A DNA stretch of 64,000 bases from Sphingomonas sp. CCH10-B3 (GTDB lineage: Bacteria; Pseudomonadota; Alphaproteobacteria; Sphingomonadales; Sphingomonadaceae): NCBI RefSeq assembly GCF_001556185.1, contig NZ_LSIJ01000011.1, positions 21,658 through 85,657 on the forward strand, read 5' to 3'. This document shows, one piece after another, positions 11,926-21,705 of this stretch. The notes under the pieces are model-generated. The model did no database searches and was not told the DNA's origin. It saw only the letters and a list, made by a program, of their open reading frames with translations. A program made the translations under genes and the position numbers. Each line of letters starts with the position of its first letter. The stretch's first letter is position 1.

Positions 11926-12314
11926 TTGTCGACAGTTCAGCAGTCGTCGCGATGCTCAAGATTCAGCCGGAGGCGACAGCTTTTCTGGAGGCGATCGTCA
12001 ACGCGTCGACCGCTGTCATGTCCGCCGGCGGCTATCTGGAGACGGGCATTGTGATCGACGGCATGCGCGACCCTGCGCTGAGCGCCGACGTGGATCGCTT
12101 GCTGGACGAGCTTTGGATCGAGATCGCGCCGGTGACAGAAGCCCAGGCGCGCATTGCCCGGCAGGCCTATCGCGACTTCGGCAAGGGCAGCGGGCACAAG
12201 GCGCAGCTCAACTATGGCGACTGCTTCGCCTATGCGCTGGCGATGGAGCGTGGCGAGCCTTTGCTGTTCAAGGGCGAGGATTTTGTGCACGCGGGCGTCG
12301 CGAGGGCGGGGTGA
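11922..12314 (+). CDS. vapC: VapC-type PIN-domain ribonuclease toxin
   Basis: A 130-residue PIN protein. The acidic active-site set is visible: Asp4 (MIVDSSAV), Glu40 (GGYLETGIV), Asp100 (LNYGDCFAYALA) and Asp120 (LLFKGEDF). VapC toxins cut RNA, often tRNA or rRNA, when VapB is degraded. The pair sits between bioB and a lipoprotein gene inside the propionate cluster. All four acidic residues are present, so the toxin looks intact. Confidence 0.88.
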   Translation: MIVDSSAVVAMLKIQPEATAFLEAIVNASTAVMSAGGYLETGIVIDGMRDPALSADVDRLLDELWIEIAPVTEAQARIARQAYRDFGKGSGHKAQLNYGDCFAYALAMERGEPLLFKGEDFVHAGVARAG

Positions 12315-12387
12315 TCAGCAACTCGTCGCATTTGCTGCCAGCACGCCGCGGGTGCTCAGCCTACTATGGTGCCGGGGGACTTTGAAG

Positions 12388-13038
12388 ATGGGCGCTAAGC
12401 TAGCTCTTTTTTTGGCAGCCGGATTCCCGCTGGCGGCTTGCAGCCCCGCTTCGATAAAAACAGAAAAACTCCTCACCGCTCATTTGGAGATCGAAACACC
12501 GAACGGAATGAGCCGAGGTCTGGCATATGCTCGTTTGACAGAAGTTACGACACCACCGCCAAAGTGGTGTTCTTCGCTTCCTGGCTGCGGCGGCAGCTAC
12601 AAATACTCAATTGAAGTGCAACCGGCAAAACTTTGGCTTGCCGACGAGAGCGTTATATACATGTTGAATGTCGGCCCGGGTGCATCCGACTGGTTCAAAA
12701 AAAATTCTGAATTTTTCTTGAGCGCAGGTGAAATCAAAAACGAAATATACAATCAACGCGCGAGTGTGAAAAAGAACGGTCTAGTGCTGCCCCCTAGACT
12801 GAAATTGCCTTATTTTATATGGGTAAATAATTACAATCCAAGAATAATAGATCCGTTGAATGTCGAGAAAGATCTAGGTCCAGGATTTTATTTAAGAACG
12901 TTTACATTGTCGAGCTACAGTTTGGAACCTCGCACAAAACCATTTATTGAAGAGCCAATGCAAGCCTGTTGGCTCAGCCGACGATTTGGGGCTAGCGCGC
13001 CACCTGAGATTAAATGTGACGGAGGTAATTCACGGTAA
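12388..13038 (+). CDS. AT-rich predicted lipoprotein of unknown function
   Basis: A 216-residue protein starting at ATG 12388. Residues 1-18 form a signal peptide ending in a lipobox (FPLAAC), so it is probably lipid-anchored in the envelope. No known domain is recognised. The mature part has paired cysteines (KWCSSLPGCGG) and a second Cys pair near the end (QACWLS, IKCDGG). Codon use is far more AT-rich than in pccA and bioB (runs such as TTTTATTTAAG), indicating recent acquisition, perhaps with the adjacent vapBC. Its TAA overlaps the pccA ATG by one base. The frame is open upstream into vapC, but that part is vapC in another frame. Confidence 0.7.
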   Translation: MGAKLALFLAAGFPLAACSPASIKTEKLLTAHLEIETPNGMSRGLAYARLTEVTTPPPKWCSSLPGCGGSYKYSIEVQPAKLWLADESVIYMLNVGPGASDWFKKNSEFFLSAGEIKNEIYNQRASVKKNGLVLPPRLKLPYFIWVNNYNPRIIDPLNVEKDLGPGFYLRTFTLSSYSLEPRTKPFIEEPMQACWLSRRFGASAPPEIKCDGGNSR

Positions 13039-15089
13039 TGCTCAAGAAAATCCTCGTCGCCAATCGCGGTGAAATCGCCTGCCGCGTGTTCCGCACGGCC
13101 AAGCGGATGGGCTTGCAGACTGTCGCGGTCTATTCCGATGCCGATGCGCGTTCGCCGCATGTGCTGATGGCCGATCAGGCCGTGCGGCTTGGGCCTGCGC
13201 CTGCGAGCGAAAGCTATCTCAAGGCCGAGCTGATCCTGCTCGCCGCGCGCGAAACCGGGGCCGACTGCATCCACCCCGGCTATGGCTTCCTGTCCGAGCG
13301 CGAGAGTTTCGCGCGGGCGTGCACCGAGGCTGGCATCGCTTTTGTCGGCCCGCCGCCGAATGCCATTGCCGCAATGGGTGATAAGATCGAATCGAAGAAG
13401 CTCGCCAAAGCGGCAGGGGTCAATGTCGTCCCCGGCTTCCTCGGCGAGATCGCCGATACCGATGAAGCGGTGAAGATCGCCAAGGACATCGGCTTTCCCG
13501 TGATGATGAAAGCCTCGGCCGGCGGCGGCGGCAAGGGGATGCGGCTCGCGTACTCCGAGCAAGACGTCCGCGAAGGTTTCGAGGCGACCAAGCGCGAAGG
13601 GCTGGCGTCGTTCGGCGACGACCGCGTGTTCATCGAGAAATTCATCGAAAGCCCGCGCCACATCGAAATCCAGCTGCTCGGCGACCAGCATGGCAACATC
13701 GTCTACCTCAACGAGCGCGAATGCTCGATCCAGCGCCGTCACCAGAAGGTCGTCGAGGAAGCGCCTTCGCCCTTCGTCACGCCGAAGATGCGGCAAGCAA
13801 TGGGCGAACAGGCCGTCGCGCTGGCCCGCGCGGTCGGTTATTACAGCGCGGGCACGGTCGAGCTGATCGTGTCGGGCGCCGACACCACCGGCGAGAGCTT
13901 CTACTTCCTCGAAATGAACACCCGGCTGCAGGTCGAGCATCCGGTGACCGAAGCGATCACCGGCATCGATCTGGTCGAGCAGATGATCCGCGTCGCAGCG
14001 GGGGAGGCGCTGCCGTTTACTCAGACCGACATCGGCATCAACGGCTGGGCGATCGAGAACCGCGTCTATGCCGAAGATCCGTATCGGGGTTTCCTGCCGA
14101 GCATCGGGCGGCTGGTGCGGTACAATCCGCCCGAGTCCATCGGTACGCCTTATTGGAGCCCCTCCCCTTCAGGGGAGGGGCTTGAGAGCTACACCCGCGT
14201 CGACGACGGCGTGATGGAAGGCGGCGAGGTCAGCATCTTCTACGATCCGATGATCGCCAAGCTGATCACTTGGGCACCGACCCGGATCGGCGCGATCGAC
14301 CAGCAGATCGCCGCGCTCGACGCTTTCGAGATCAGCGGGCCAGGCCACAACATCGATTTCCTGTCGGCGATCATGCAGCACCCGCGCTTCCGCAGCGGTG
14401 CCATCACCACCGGCTTCATCGCCGAGGAGTATCCCGAAGGCTTCCACGGCGCACCCGCCTCGCCCGAACTCACGCGCACGCTTGCGGCCGTCGCGGCTTT
14501 CGTCGCCACGGCAGAGGCGGATCGCGCGCGCCGGGTCGATGGCCAGCTTGGCCAGCGGCTGCTGCCGCCCGCCGACTGGGTGGTGCGAATCGGCGGCGCC
14601 GATCACGACGTCGAACTCGCCGAAGACGAGATCAGCGTCGACGGCGAGCTGCTCGACCTTGAAATCGCCTACACTCCGGGCGACCGGATGATCGAAGCGA
14701 CGCTGTACGACAGCGGGGACGAGGAAGTCGTTGCCGACCAGCTGATCGTGCGGCTTGCCAAGGCGCCCTCCGGCTATGTTCTCACCACCCGCGGCGCCAG
14801 CCACCGCGCGCGCGTGCTGCCGGCCCACGCCGCCCCGTTCGCGCAGCATCTGATCGAAAAAGTGCCGCCCGATCTGTCGCGGTTCCTGCTCTGCCCGATG
14901 CCAGGGCTGTTGATGCGGCTCGATGTCGGCGAAGGGGACAAGGTCGAAATCGGCCAGCCGCTGGCAGTGGTCGAGGCAATGAAGATGGAAAACATCCTGC
15001 GCGCCGAAAAAGCCGGCACGGTCAAATCGGTGAAGGCACAGCCCGGCGACAGCCTGGCGGTCGATGCGGTCATCCTCGAAATCGACTGA
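13038..15089 (+). CDS. pccA: Propionyl-CoA carboxylase alpha (biotin carboxylase) subunit
   Basis: A 683-residue protein. The N-terminal biotin carboxylase domain (MLKKILVANRGEIACRVFRT; ATP-grasp glycine loop KASAGGGGKGMR; EMNTRLQVEHPVTE) is followed by a linker. The C-terminal biotin carrier domain has EAMKMEN, with the biotinyl Lys at residue 649. With PccB it carboxylates propionyl-CoA. An oddity is a perfect 22-base palindrome at 14159-14180 that adds about 10 extra residues (PYWSPSPSGEGLES) just before TRVDDGVMEGG, a spot where relatives are normally continuous. The frame is kept and every catalytic motif is present, so it is probably functional. Confidence 0.94.
   Translation: MLKKILVANRGEIACRVFRTAKRMGLQTVAVYSDADARSPHVLMADQAVRLGPAPASESYLKAELILLAARETGADCIHPGYGFLSERESFARACTEAGIAFVGPPPNAIAAMGDKIESKKLAKAAGVNVVPGFLGEIADTDEAVKIAKDIGFPVMMKASAGGGGKGMRLAYSEQDVREGFEATKREGLASFGDDRVFIEKFIESPRHIEIQLLGDQHGNIVYLNERECSIQRRHQKVVEEAPSPFVTPKMRQAMGEQAVALARAVGYYSAGTVELIVSGADTTGESFYFLEMNTRLQVEHPVTEAITGIDLVEQMIRVAAGEALPFTQTDIGINGWAIENRVYAEDPYRGFLPSIGRLVRYNPPESIGTPYWSPSPSGEGLESYTRVDDGVMEGGEVSIFYDPMIAKLITWAPTRIGAIDQQIAALDAFEISGPGHNIDFLSAIMQHPRFRSGAITTGFIAEEYPEGFHGAPASPELTRTLAAVAAFVATAEADRARRVDGQLGQRLLPPADWVVRIGGADHDVELAEDEISVDGELLDLEIAYTPGDRMIEATLYDSGDEEVVADQLIVRLAKAPSGYVLTTRGASHRARVLPAHAAPFAQHLIEKVPPDLSRFLLCPMPGLLMRLDVGEGDKVEIGQPLAVVEAMKMENILRAEKAGTVKSVKAQPGDSLAVDAVILEID
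14159..14180 (+). repeat. Perfect palindrome inside pccA
   Basis: CCCCTCCCCT (14159-14168) and AGGGGAGGGG (14171-14180) are perfect inverted arms with a two-base loop. The sequence resembles intergenic palindromes of sphingomonads (compare CCCCTCCCTCTCC near 45837) and is in frame within pccA. Confidence 0.8.
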
Positions 15090-15171
15090 AGGGGTGCAGT
15101 CGTCATTATTGTGATGATGCAACAACAAACCCCATAGACGCCCCCCGCGCGGCGCGGCATTATATTGCGCT

Positions 15172-16647
15172 ATGTTGCGTCCGTCCCGATTGGCAGTTTC
15201 CGGTACCGCCCTGCTGCTCGCATCCTGCGCCGTCGGGCCGAATTATCGACCGCCGGCGGGGGCTGCGCTTGGCGTGCCCGGCGGCTATGCCACGCCCGCC
15301 CCCCAAGAAGCGGTGCCCGATCTCCAGCGTTGGTGGGTCAATTTCAACGATCCGCAACTCGATGCGATCGTCGATCTGGCGCTGAAGCAGAATCTGGACA
15401 TTGCGCAGGCGGTGTCGCGGCTGCGACAGGCGCGCGAATCGCTGATCCAGTCGCGCGCGTCGCTGTTCCCGTCGGTGAACGCGAGCGCCGGTTATTCGCG
15501 CAACATCAACATCCGCGGGCGCACTTTCGGCCAGATCACCAATGCCGGCATCGTCAACGAGAATTATTCGCTGTCGGGCGACGTGTCCTACACGGCCGAC
15601 ATCTTCGGCGGCGTGCGGCGCGGGGTGGAAGCGGGTCGCGCCAGCTACGAAGCCAGCGGCTATAACCTTGCGCAGGTGCAGGCAACGATCGCGTCCGAAG
15701 TCGCGCGCAACTATATCCTCGCGCGCGCGGCCCAAGCGGGCGTCGCGATTGCGCGCAGCAGCCTTGCGATCCAGCAGGACAATCTGGAAATCGCAGGCTT
15801 TCGCGTGCAGGCGGGGTTGGTGTCGTCACTCGACGCCGAACAAGCGCGCGCACAGCGAGCGCAGACGGCGGCCAATGTGCCCAGCCTCGAACAGCAATAT
15901 GAGCAGGCGACCAATCGGTTGGGCGTGCTGACGGGCCAAGCGCCGGGCGCACTGAAGGCGCAGCTCGCGGCAACCGTGCCGATCCCGCAGGGGCCGGGCG
16001 CGGTGCCGGTCGGGCTGCCCGCCGATGTGATCCGGTTGCGCCCCGACGTCCGCGCGGCCGAGCGCAATCTGGCGGCGGCGACCGCGCAAATCGGTGTCGC
16101 CAAGGCCAATCTGCTGCCTCAGCTCAACCTGTCGGGCAGCATCAACACCAACGCGTCGTCGATCAACGCGCTGACCGACATCATCACTGGTCGCGTGTTC
16201 GGCCAGATTGCGCAGACGATCTTCGATGCCGGACGCGGGCGGTCGGTGGTCCGCGCCCGCCGCGCACAGGCAGAGGAAGCCTTTGCCGCGTACAAGGCGA
16301 GCGTGCTCGGCGCGCTGGAGGATGTCGAAAATGCGCTGACTGCGCTGGCGACCGCGCAGGCGCGCCAGCGCGAGCTTGAAGTCGCGGCCGATGCCTCAAG
16401 CAATGCGGCGCTTCTCGCGCGCAGCCAGTATCGCGCCGGGCTGACCGACATCACCACGCTCAACAACACCGAAGCGTCGCTGCTGTCGGCGCAAAGCGGC
16501 CTCAACACCGCGCGGTCGGATCAGGCGCAGGCGCTGGTGCAGCTTTACCTCGCGCTCGGCGGCGGCTGGAATGCCAGCGCCCCGCCGCCGACCGCAGAAC
16601 CCTTGAAGGCGGGGGACGGCCAGCCCGCGCCCCGCGCGACACCTTAG
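15172..16647 (+). CDS. Outer-membrane efflux lipoprotein, NodT/OprM (TolC-like) family
   Basis: A 491-residue protein with a lipoprotein signal (LLLASC, lipid-modified Cys19) followed by AVGPNYRPP, the hallmark of the NodT/OprM family. Two repeated outer-membrane-factor domains follow; examples are WWVNFNDPQLDAIVDLALKQ in the first, and RPDVRAAERNLAAATAQIGV and QYRAGLTDITTLNNTEASLL in the second. As a trimer it forms the barrel and periplasmic tunnel of a tripartite exporter. It is the first gene of an operon with a MacA-like adaptor (8 bases downstream) and a split MacB transporter. Confidence 0.92.
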   Translation: MLRPSRLAVSGTALLLASCAVGPNYRPPAGAALGVPGGYATPAPQEAVPDLQRWWVNFNDPQLDAIVDLALKQNLDIAQAVSRLRQARESLIQSRASLFPSVNASAGYSRNINIRGRTFGQITNAGIVNENYSLSGDVSYTADIFGGVRRGVEAGRASYEASGYNLAQVQATIASEVARNYILARAAQAGVAIARSSLAIQQDNLEIAGFRVQAGLVSSLDAEQARAQRAQTAANVPSLEQQYEQATNRLGVLTGQAPGALKAQLAATVPIPQGPGAVPVGLPADVIRLRPDVRAAERNLAAATAQIGVAKANLLPQLNLSGSINTNASSINALTDIITGRVFGQIAQTIFDAGRGRSVVRARRAQAEEAFAAYKASVLGALEDVENALTALATAQARQRELEVAADASSNAALLARSQYRAGLTDITTLNNTEASLLSAQSGLNTARSDQAQALVQLYLALGGGWNASAPPPTAEPLKAGDGQPAPRATP

Positions 16648-16655
16648 GACCATCG

Positions 16656-18003
16656 ATGGCAGACGCACCCGCATCCGATCTCAACGATTTCCTTGGCGTC
16701 CGACCGGTGCCTGCGTGGCGCCGCTGGGGTAAATGGGTTCTGATCGCGATCGGCGTGGTGCTGCTGATCCTGCTCGTGCTCAGTTTCTTCAGACCCGCCG
16801 CCAAGGCGAGCTACGCGACCGATGTCGTGCAGAAGGGCACGCTGACGGTAACCGTGTCCGCAACCGGCAAGCTGGCGCCGACCAATCAGGTCGATGTCGG
16901 TTCGGAAGTGTCGGGGCTGGTGTCGAAAGTGCTGGTCGACGTCAATGATCGAGTTGTGAAAGGGCAACCGATCGCGCTGATCGATCCATCGCGCTTCCAG
17001 GATTCGGTCAACCAAAGCCGCGCACAGCTGGCGTCGAACCAGGCCGCCGTTGCGCAGGCACAGGCAACGCTGGCGCAATCGAGCGCGCAGCTCAAGCGGC
17101 TGGAAGAAGTCAATCGCTTGTCGGGCGGGCGCGTGCCGGCCAAGACCGAAATGGAACAGGCAATCGCCGATCGCGACCGCGCGGTCGCCAATCTGCGCGC
17201 GGCGCAGGCCAATGTTGCGGCCGCGCGTGCGACCTTGTCGTCGAACGAGTATAATTATGTCCGCGCGGTGATCCGCTCGCCCGTTAACGGCGTCATCCTC
17301 GCGCGGCAGGTCGAGCCGGGGCAGACGGTTGCCGCCTCGTTCAACACGCCGACCCTGTTCGTGATCGCCGAAGACCTGACGCGGATGAAGCTCGAAGTCG
17401 CGATCGACGAAGCCGATGTCGGCGAAGTGCGCGAAGGCCAGAAAGCGACCTTCACGGTCGATGCTTTCCCCGGCCAGACTTTCCCGGCGACGATCACGCG
17501 CGTCGACCTCGGCTCCAACCTGTCGGCGCAGTCGTCAACGACGACGACCACGACGACGACCAATCAGGTCGTCAGCTATTCGGCGACGCTGTCAGTCGCC
17601 AATCCCGACATTCAGCTGCGCCCGGGCATGACGGCAACGGCGGAAATCACGACGACGCAGAAGACCAATGTCCTGCTCGTCCCCAACGGCGCGCTGCGCT
17701 TCCGCCCGACGACGCCCGCGGCTGGGTCGCAGGGTGGCGTCGCCAGCGTGTTCGGCCCGCCGCGCCTCAATCGCGGGGGGCCGCGCACCGCCAATGCCGG
17801 TCGCGGCGCCACTCAGACGCTCTACGTCCTCGACGCCGATGGCAACATCAAGCCTGTCGAAGTGCGCACCGGTGACACCAATGGCACGCTGACGGAGGTG
17901 ACCGGCGGTGAACTGAAGCCGGGGCAGAAGGTCGTGACCGGCGAGCTGTCGGCAGCAGCCGCTGCCAAGGCCGCAAGACCCGGCGTGACCGTTGGAGTGA
18001 GCC

Positions 18004-18014
<11 letters not shown>
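16656..18014 (+). CDS. MacA-like periplasmic adaptor (membrane fusion protein)
   Basis: A 452-residue protein with one N-terminal membrane anchor (about residues 27-47, WVLIAIGVVLLILLVLSFF) and a lipoyl half (TVSATGKLAPTNQVDVGSEV). A long coiled-coil hairpin (about 105-190) follows, then the second lipoyl half (SPVNGVILARQVEPGQTV) and a beta-barrel domain. It links the inner-membrane ABC transporter to the outer-membrane channel. Two odd features are a threonine run near residue 293 and a Gly/Arg/Pro-rich insertion near residues 350-385 (GSQGGVASVFGPPRLNRGG). Its 3' end overlaps the ATPase gene by 11 bases. The substrate is unknown; MacAB systems export macrolides, siderophores or peptides. 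Confidence 0.9.
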
Positions 18015-18752
<738 letters not shown>

Positions 18753-18753
<1 letters not shown>

Positions 18754-19961
18754 TGTTCTTCACCACGATCAGCCTCGCGCTCCGGTCGATCGCGCGGCAC
18801 AAGCTGCGCTCGTTCCTGACGACGCTCGGCATCATCATCGGCGTGGCGGCAGTGGTGACGATGGTCACGCTCGGCAAGGCAACGACGGCGGCGGTGCAGG
18901 CGTCAATCTCGTCGCTCGGCACCAACATCCTGCAGGTGCGCCCGGGTGCCGGCTTCGGGCGCGGTGGCGGCGGGCCCCGTCCGGCCGACTTCAAGATCGA
19001 AGATGTCGAGGCGGTGCGCAAACAGATCGCCGGCATCAATGCGGTCGCTGAAGAATCGCAGACGACCGCCACGGTAATCTATGAAGGCGCCAATTGGTCG
19101 ACCACGGTCAACGGCACCACCAACGACTTCTTCCGCGTTAATCCGTGGCCGCTGACGGCGGGGCGCGAATTCACGCCGCAGGAATTGAGCGCGGGCAAGT
19201 CGGTTTGCATCCTCGGCAACACCGTCAAGACCAACCTCTACCGCGAGGCTGACCCCGTCGGCACGCAAATGCGCATTGCCGGCATCAGTTGCGAAGTGAT
19301 CGGGGTGCTGAAAGGCAAGGGGCAGGCAGGCTTCGGGCAGGACCAGGACGACCTGGTCGTCATGCCGATCAAGGCCGTGCAGCGCCGCATCACGGGTAAC
19401 CGTGACATCCGGGTGATGCTGGTCGGCGTCAACGCCGATTATTCGACCGCGCAGGTGCAGGCATCGATCACCGATCTGATGCGCGAACGCCGCAACATCA
19501 CCAAGGGCAAGGACGACGATTTCTTCATCTTCGACACCAAGCAGTTCACCGACACACTCACGCAGACGACGTCGCTTTTGACCGGCATCGTTTCGGCGGT
19601 CGCGGCAATCAGCCTGATCGTTGGCGGGATCGGCATCATGAACATCATGCTCGTCTCGGTAACCGAACGCACGCGCGAGATCGGCATTCGCCTCGCGATC
19701 GGCGCGGTCGCGCGCGAAGTGCTGATGCAATTCCTGATCGAGGCGATCGCGCTGTCGTGCATCGGCGGCATCATCGGCATCCTGCTCGCGCAGCTCGTAA
19801 TCGTGGGACTGGTGCCGTTGCTGAAGGTGACGTGGCTGTTCGATTTGCAGATCAACATCGTCGCCTTCGCGATTTCGGCGATCATCGGCGTGGTGTTCGG
19901 CTTCTTCCCGGCGCGGCGTGCGGCCAGCCTGAACCCGATCGACGCGCTGCGGCACGAATAG
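18753..19961 (+). CDS. MacB-type ABC transporter permease
   Basis: A 402-residue protein with one N-terminal membrane helix (about 20-45, [17 protein letters not shown]), a large MacB-type periplasmic domain (about 50-275), and three C-terminal helices of the FtsX type (about 280-395; [32 protein letters not shown] is partly the coupling helix). MacB-type transporters use ATP in a mechanotransmission cycle to drive periplasmic substrates through the adaptor and channel rather than moving them across the inner membrane. It ends the operon; a palindromic repeat follows within 11 bases. Confidence 0.94.
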
Positions 19962-19971
19962 ACTTTTCGTC

Positions 19972-20059
19972 CCCCGTTCGTCACGAGCGAAGTCGAGGAG
20001 CAGGAGTGCGGCGAGATCGCTTGTGGCCGGTCCCTCGACTTCGCTCGGGACGAACGGGG
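19972..20059 (+). repeat. Palindromic dispersed repeat, family B copy 1
   Basis: An 88-base element with 27-base inverted arms (19972-19998 and 20033-20059), starting CCCCGTTCGTCACGAGCGAA; the arms differ at one position. It lies between the convergent permease and MocA-like genes. A related element is at 21592-21681, and a single arm lies inside uvrA at 59090-59116. Confidence 0.88.
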
Positions 20060-20078
20060 TGGATTTGGACGCGCAGGC

Positions 20079-20654
20079 TCAAACCAGCGCGCGCAAGGCT
20101 GCCAGATCCTCGGGCGTGTCGATGTCGATCAGTTCGGCGGGGTTGGTCACGATATGCCGTCCGGCACGGATGAGCGCGCGACCGCCTTCGTCGCCACGGC
20201 TTTCGGCAAGCGTGGAGAAACGCCCGGCAGCGAACAGCGCGGGCGGGGAAGGGCGGGTGCCGTCGCTGGAGGCAATTACATCATCGGGGCCGCTGGCGGC
20301 GTCGAGCAGACGGAAAATCTGCGCGGCGGTGACGCGCGGCATGTCGGCGAGCGCGACCACCATCGCGGTGACGCCAGCCGCCTGCGCTGCGGCGACGCCC
20401 AGCCGGAGCGATCCCGACAGTCCGGCCTCGGGCGCGGGGTTGGTGACCGTACGATAGCCGTGGGCGCCGAAATCGAGATCAGTGCCCGACGTGATCGCGA
20501 CCCGGTGCGCAAAGGGCACCGCCTCGAGCGCGATCACGACGTGCAGGGCAAGCGGACGGCCGAGGAAATCGACCGCCAGCTTGTCGGTCTCGCCGAAGCG
20601 TAGCGATCGCCCTGCCGCAAGCAGGACGAGCATCGTCGATTCGGCGCGGATCAC
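20079..20654 (-). CDS. mocA: MobA/MocA-like nucleotidyltransferase (molybdenum cofactor)
   Basis: A 191-residue protein with the nucleotidyltransferase signature LVLLAAGRSLRFGETDKL at the N-terminus and the metal-binding region MVVALADMPRVTA, as in MocA, which makes molybdopterin cytosine dinucleotide. It overlaps the XdhC-family gene by four bases and is downstream of a three-subunit molybdenum hydroxylase on the same strand. Enzymes of that family use the cytosine-dinucleotide cofactor in bacteria, so MocA fits better than MobA. The choice rests mainly on context. Confidence 0.78.
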   Translation of the reverse strand: MIRAESTMLVLLAAGRSLRFGETDKLAVDFLGRPLALHVVIALEAVPFAHRVAITSGTDLDFGAHGYRTVTNPAPEAGLSGSLRLGVAAAQAAGVTAMVVALADMPRVTAAQIFRLLDAASGPDDVIASSDGTRPSPPALFAAGRFSTLAESRGDEGGRALIRAGRHIVTNPAELIDIDTPEDLAALRALV

Positions 20655-21571
20655 GCCACTTTGGCGTTGAACGCCGCCACCATCGCTGCCGCGATCGACA
20701 GCGCGATTTCGGCCGGGCCGACCGCGCCGATGTCGAGCCCGACGGGGGCGTCGATGCGGTCGAGCACATCGGCGGCGAGGCCCGCCGCCGCCAGCCGCTC
20801 GCGCCGCGCGGCGTGGCTGCGCCGCGAGCCGAGCGCGCCGACGTAAGCCGCAGGGCTGGCGAGCGCGGCGGTGAGCGCCGGGTCGTCGATCTTGATGTCA
20901 TGGCTGAGCGTGACGATCGCGGTTGCCGGATCGGGCCTGAGCGCGGCAATCGCCTCGTCGGGCCAGCGATCGTCGAGCGTGACGCCGGGGAAACGCTCCT
21001 CGGTCAGGAAGCGCGCGCGCGGATCGATGACGGTGACGGCGATCCCCAGTTCGCGGGCGAGTCCGCTCAGCGCCTGCGCAATCTGCACCGCGCCGACGAT
21101 GAGCAGGCGGCGTGGCGGATCATAGCGGTTGACGAAAGCACCCTCGCGCTCGCCGATCATCGATTCGCCGCTGGCGGTGTCGGTGGCGATGCTCAGCCGC
21201 TCGCCGCGCGCGCGCGCCTCGGCGATGGCGTCGAACAGCGCGGGCGCAAAGCCGCCGTCGCGCACTGGCTGGACCAGCACGTCGATTTCGCCGCCGCACG
21301 GCAGACCGACTTCCCAGGCCGCCGCGTCGGCGACGCCGTAGTGCTTAAGCTGCGCAGGGGCGCCCGCGATGACTTCGGCAGCGGTGGCGAGAATGTCGCT
21401 TTCGACACAGCCGCCCGAGACCGAGCCTTCGAAGCGGCCGTCTTCGTGGACGATCATATGGCTCCCGCGCGGGCGCGGCGCCGACCCCCAGGTGCTGACG
21501 ACGGTCGCCAGCGCGAGCCGCGCACCCTGCCATTGCGCGGCGGCGGCGAGGACGGAGTCATTATCGGCCAC
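20651..21571 (-). CDS. XdhC/CoxI family molybdenum-enzyme maturation factor
   Basis: A 306-residue protein. The N-terminal XdhC/CoxI domain has LATVVSTWGSAPRPRGSHM and GSVSGGCVESDI, and a Rossmann-like C-terminal domain starts at RRLLIVGAVQIAQALS and includes YVGALGSRRSHAARRERL. Proteins of this family (XdhC, PaoD) bind the molybdenum cofactor, promote its sulfuration and insert it into the large subunit of the partner hydroxylase. It lies 134 bases downstream of that enzyme's large-subunit gene, the gap being filled by a palindromic repeat. Confidence 0.9.
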   Translation of the reverse strand: MADNDSVLAAAAQWQGARLALATVVSTWGSAPRPRGSHMIVHEDGRFEGSVSGGCVESDILATAAEVIAGAPAQLKHYGVADAAAWEVGLPCGGEIDVLVQPVRDGGFAPALFDAIAEARARGERLSIATDTASGESMIGEREGAFVNRYDPPRRLLIVGAVQIAQALSGLARELGIAVTVIDPRARFLTEERFPGVTLDDRWPDEAIAALRPDPATAIVTLSHDIKIDDPALTAALASPAAYVGALGSRRSHAARRERLAAAGLAADVLDRIDAPVGLDIGAVGPAEIALSIAAAMVAAFNAKVA

Positions 21572-21591
21572 GTTCAGCTACTTCCCTGTCC

Positions 21592-21681
21592 CCGTTCGTG
21601 TTGAGCTTGTCGAAACACCGTCCTTTTTCTGCGAGCCGGTGGAGAAGAAGGACGGCCCTTCGACGAGCTCAGGGCAAACGG
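21592..21681 (+). repeat. Palindromic dispersed repeat related to family B
   Basis: A 90-base element whose left arm (from CCGTTCGTGTTGAGCTTGTC) pairs with the right arm ending AGGGCAAACGG over about 38 bases with several mismatches. It separates the hydroxylase large-subunit gene from the XdhC gene and could reduce or stabilise expression across the operon. Confidence 0.8.
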
Positions 21682-21705
21682 CATTATCGTGCATCGTCAC
21701 GAAAC

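Noticed and set aside
12154..12387. Upstream extension of the AT-rich lipoprotein frame
   Set aside because: This part overlaps vapC in another frame, and the lipobox signal peptide starts only at 12388.
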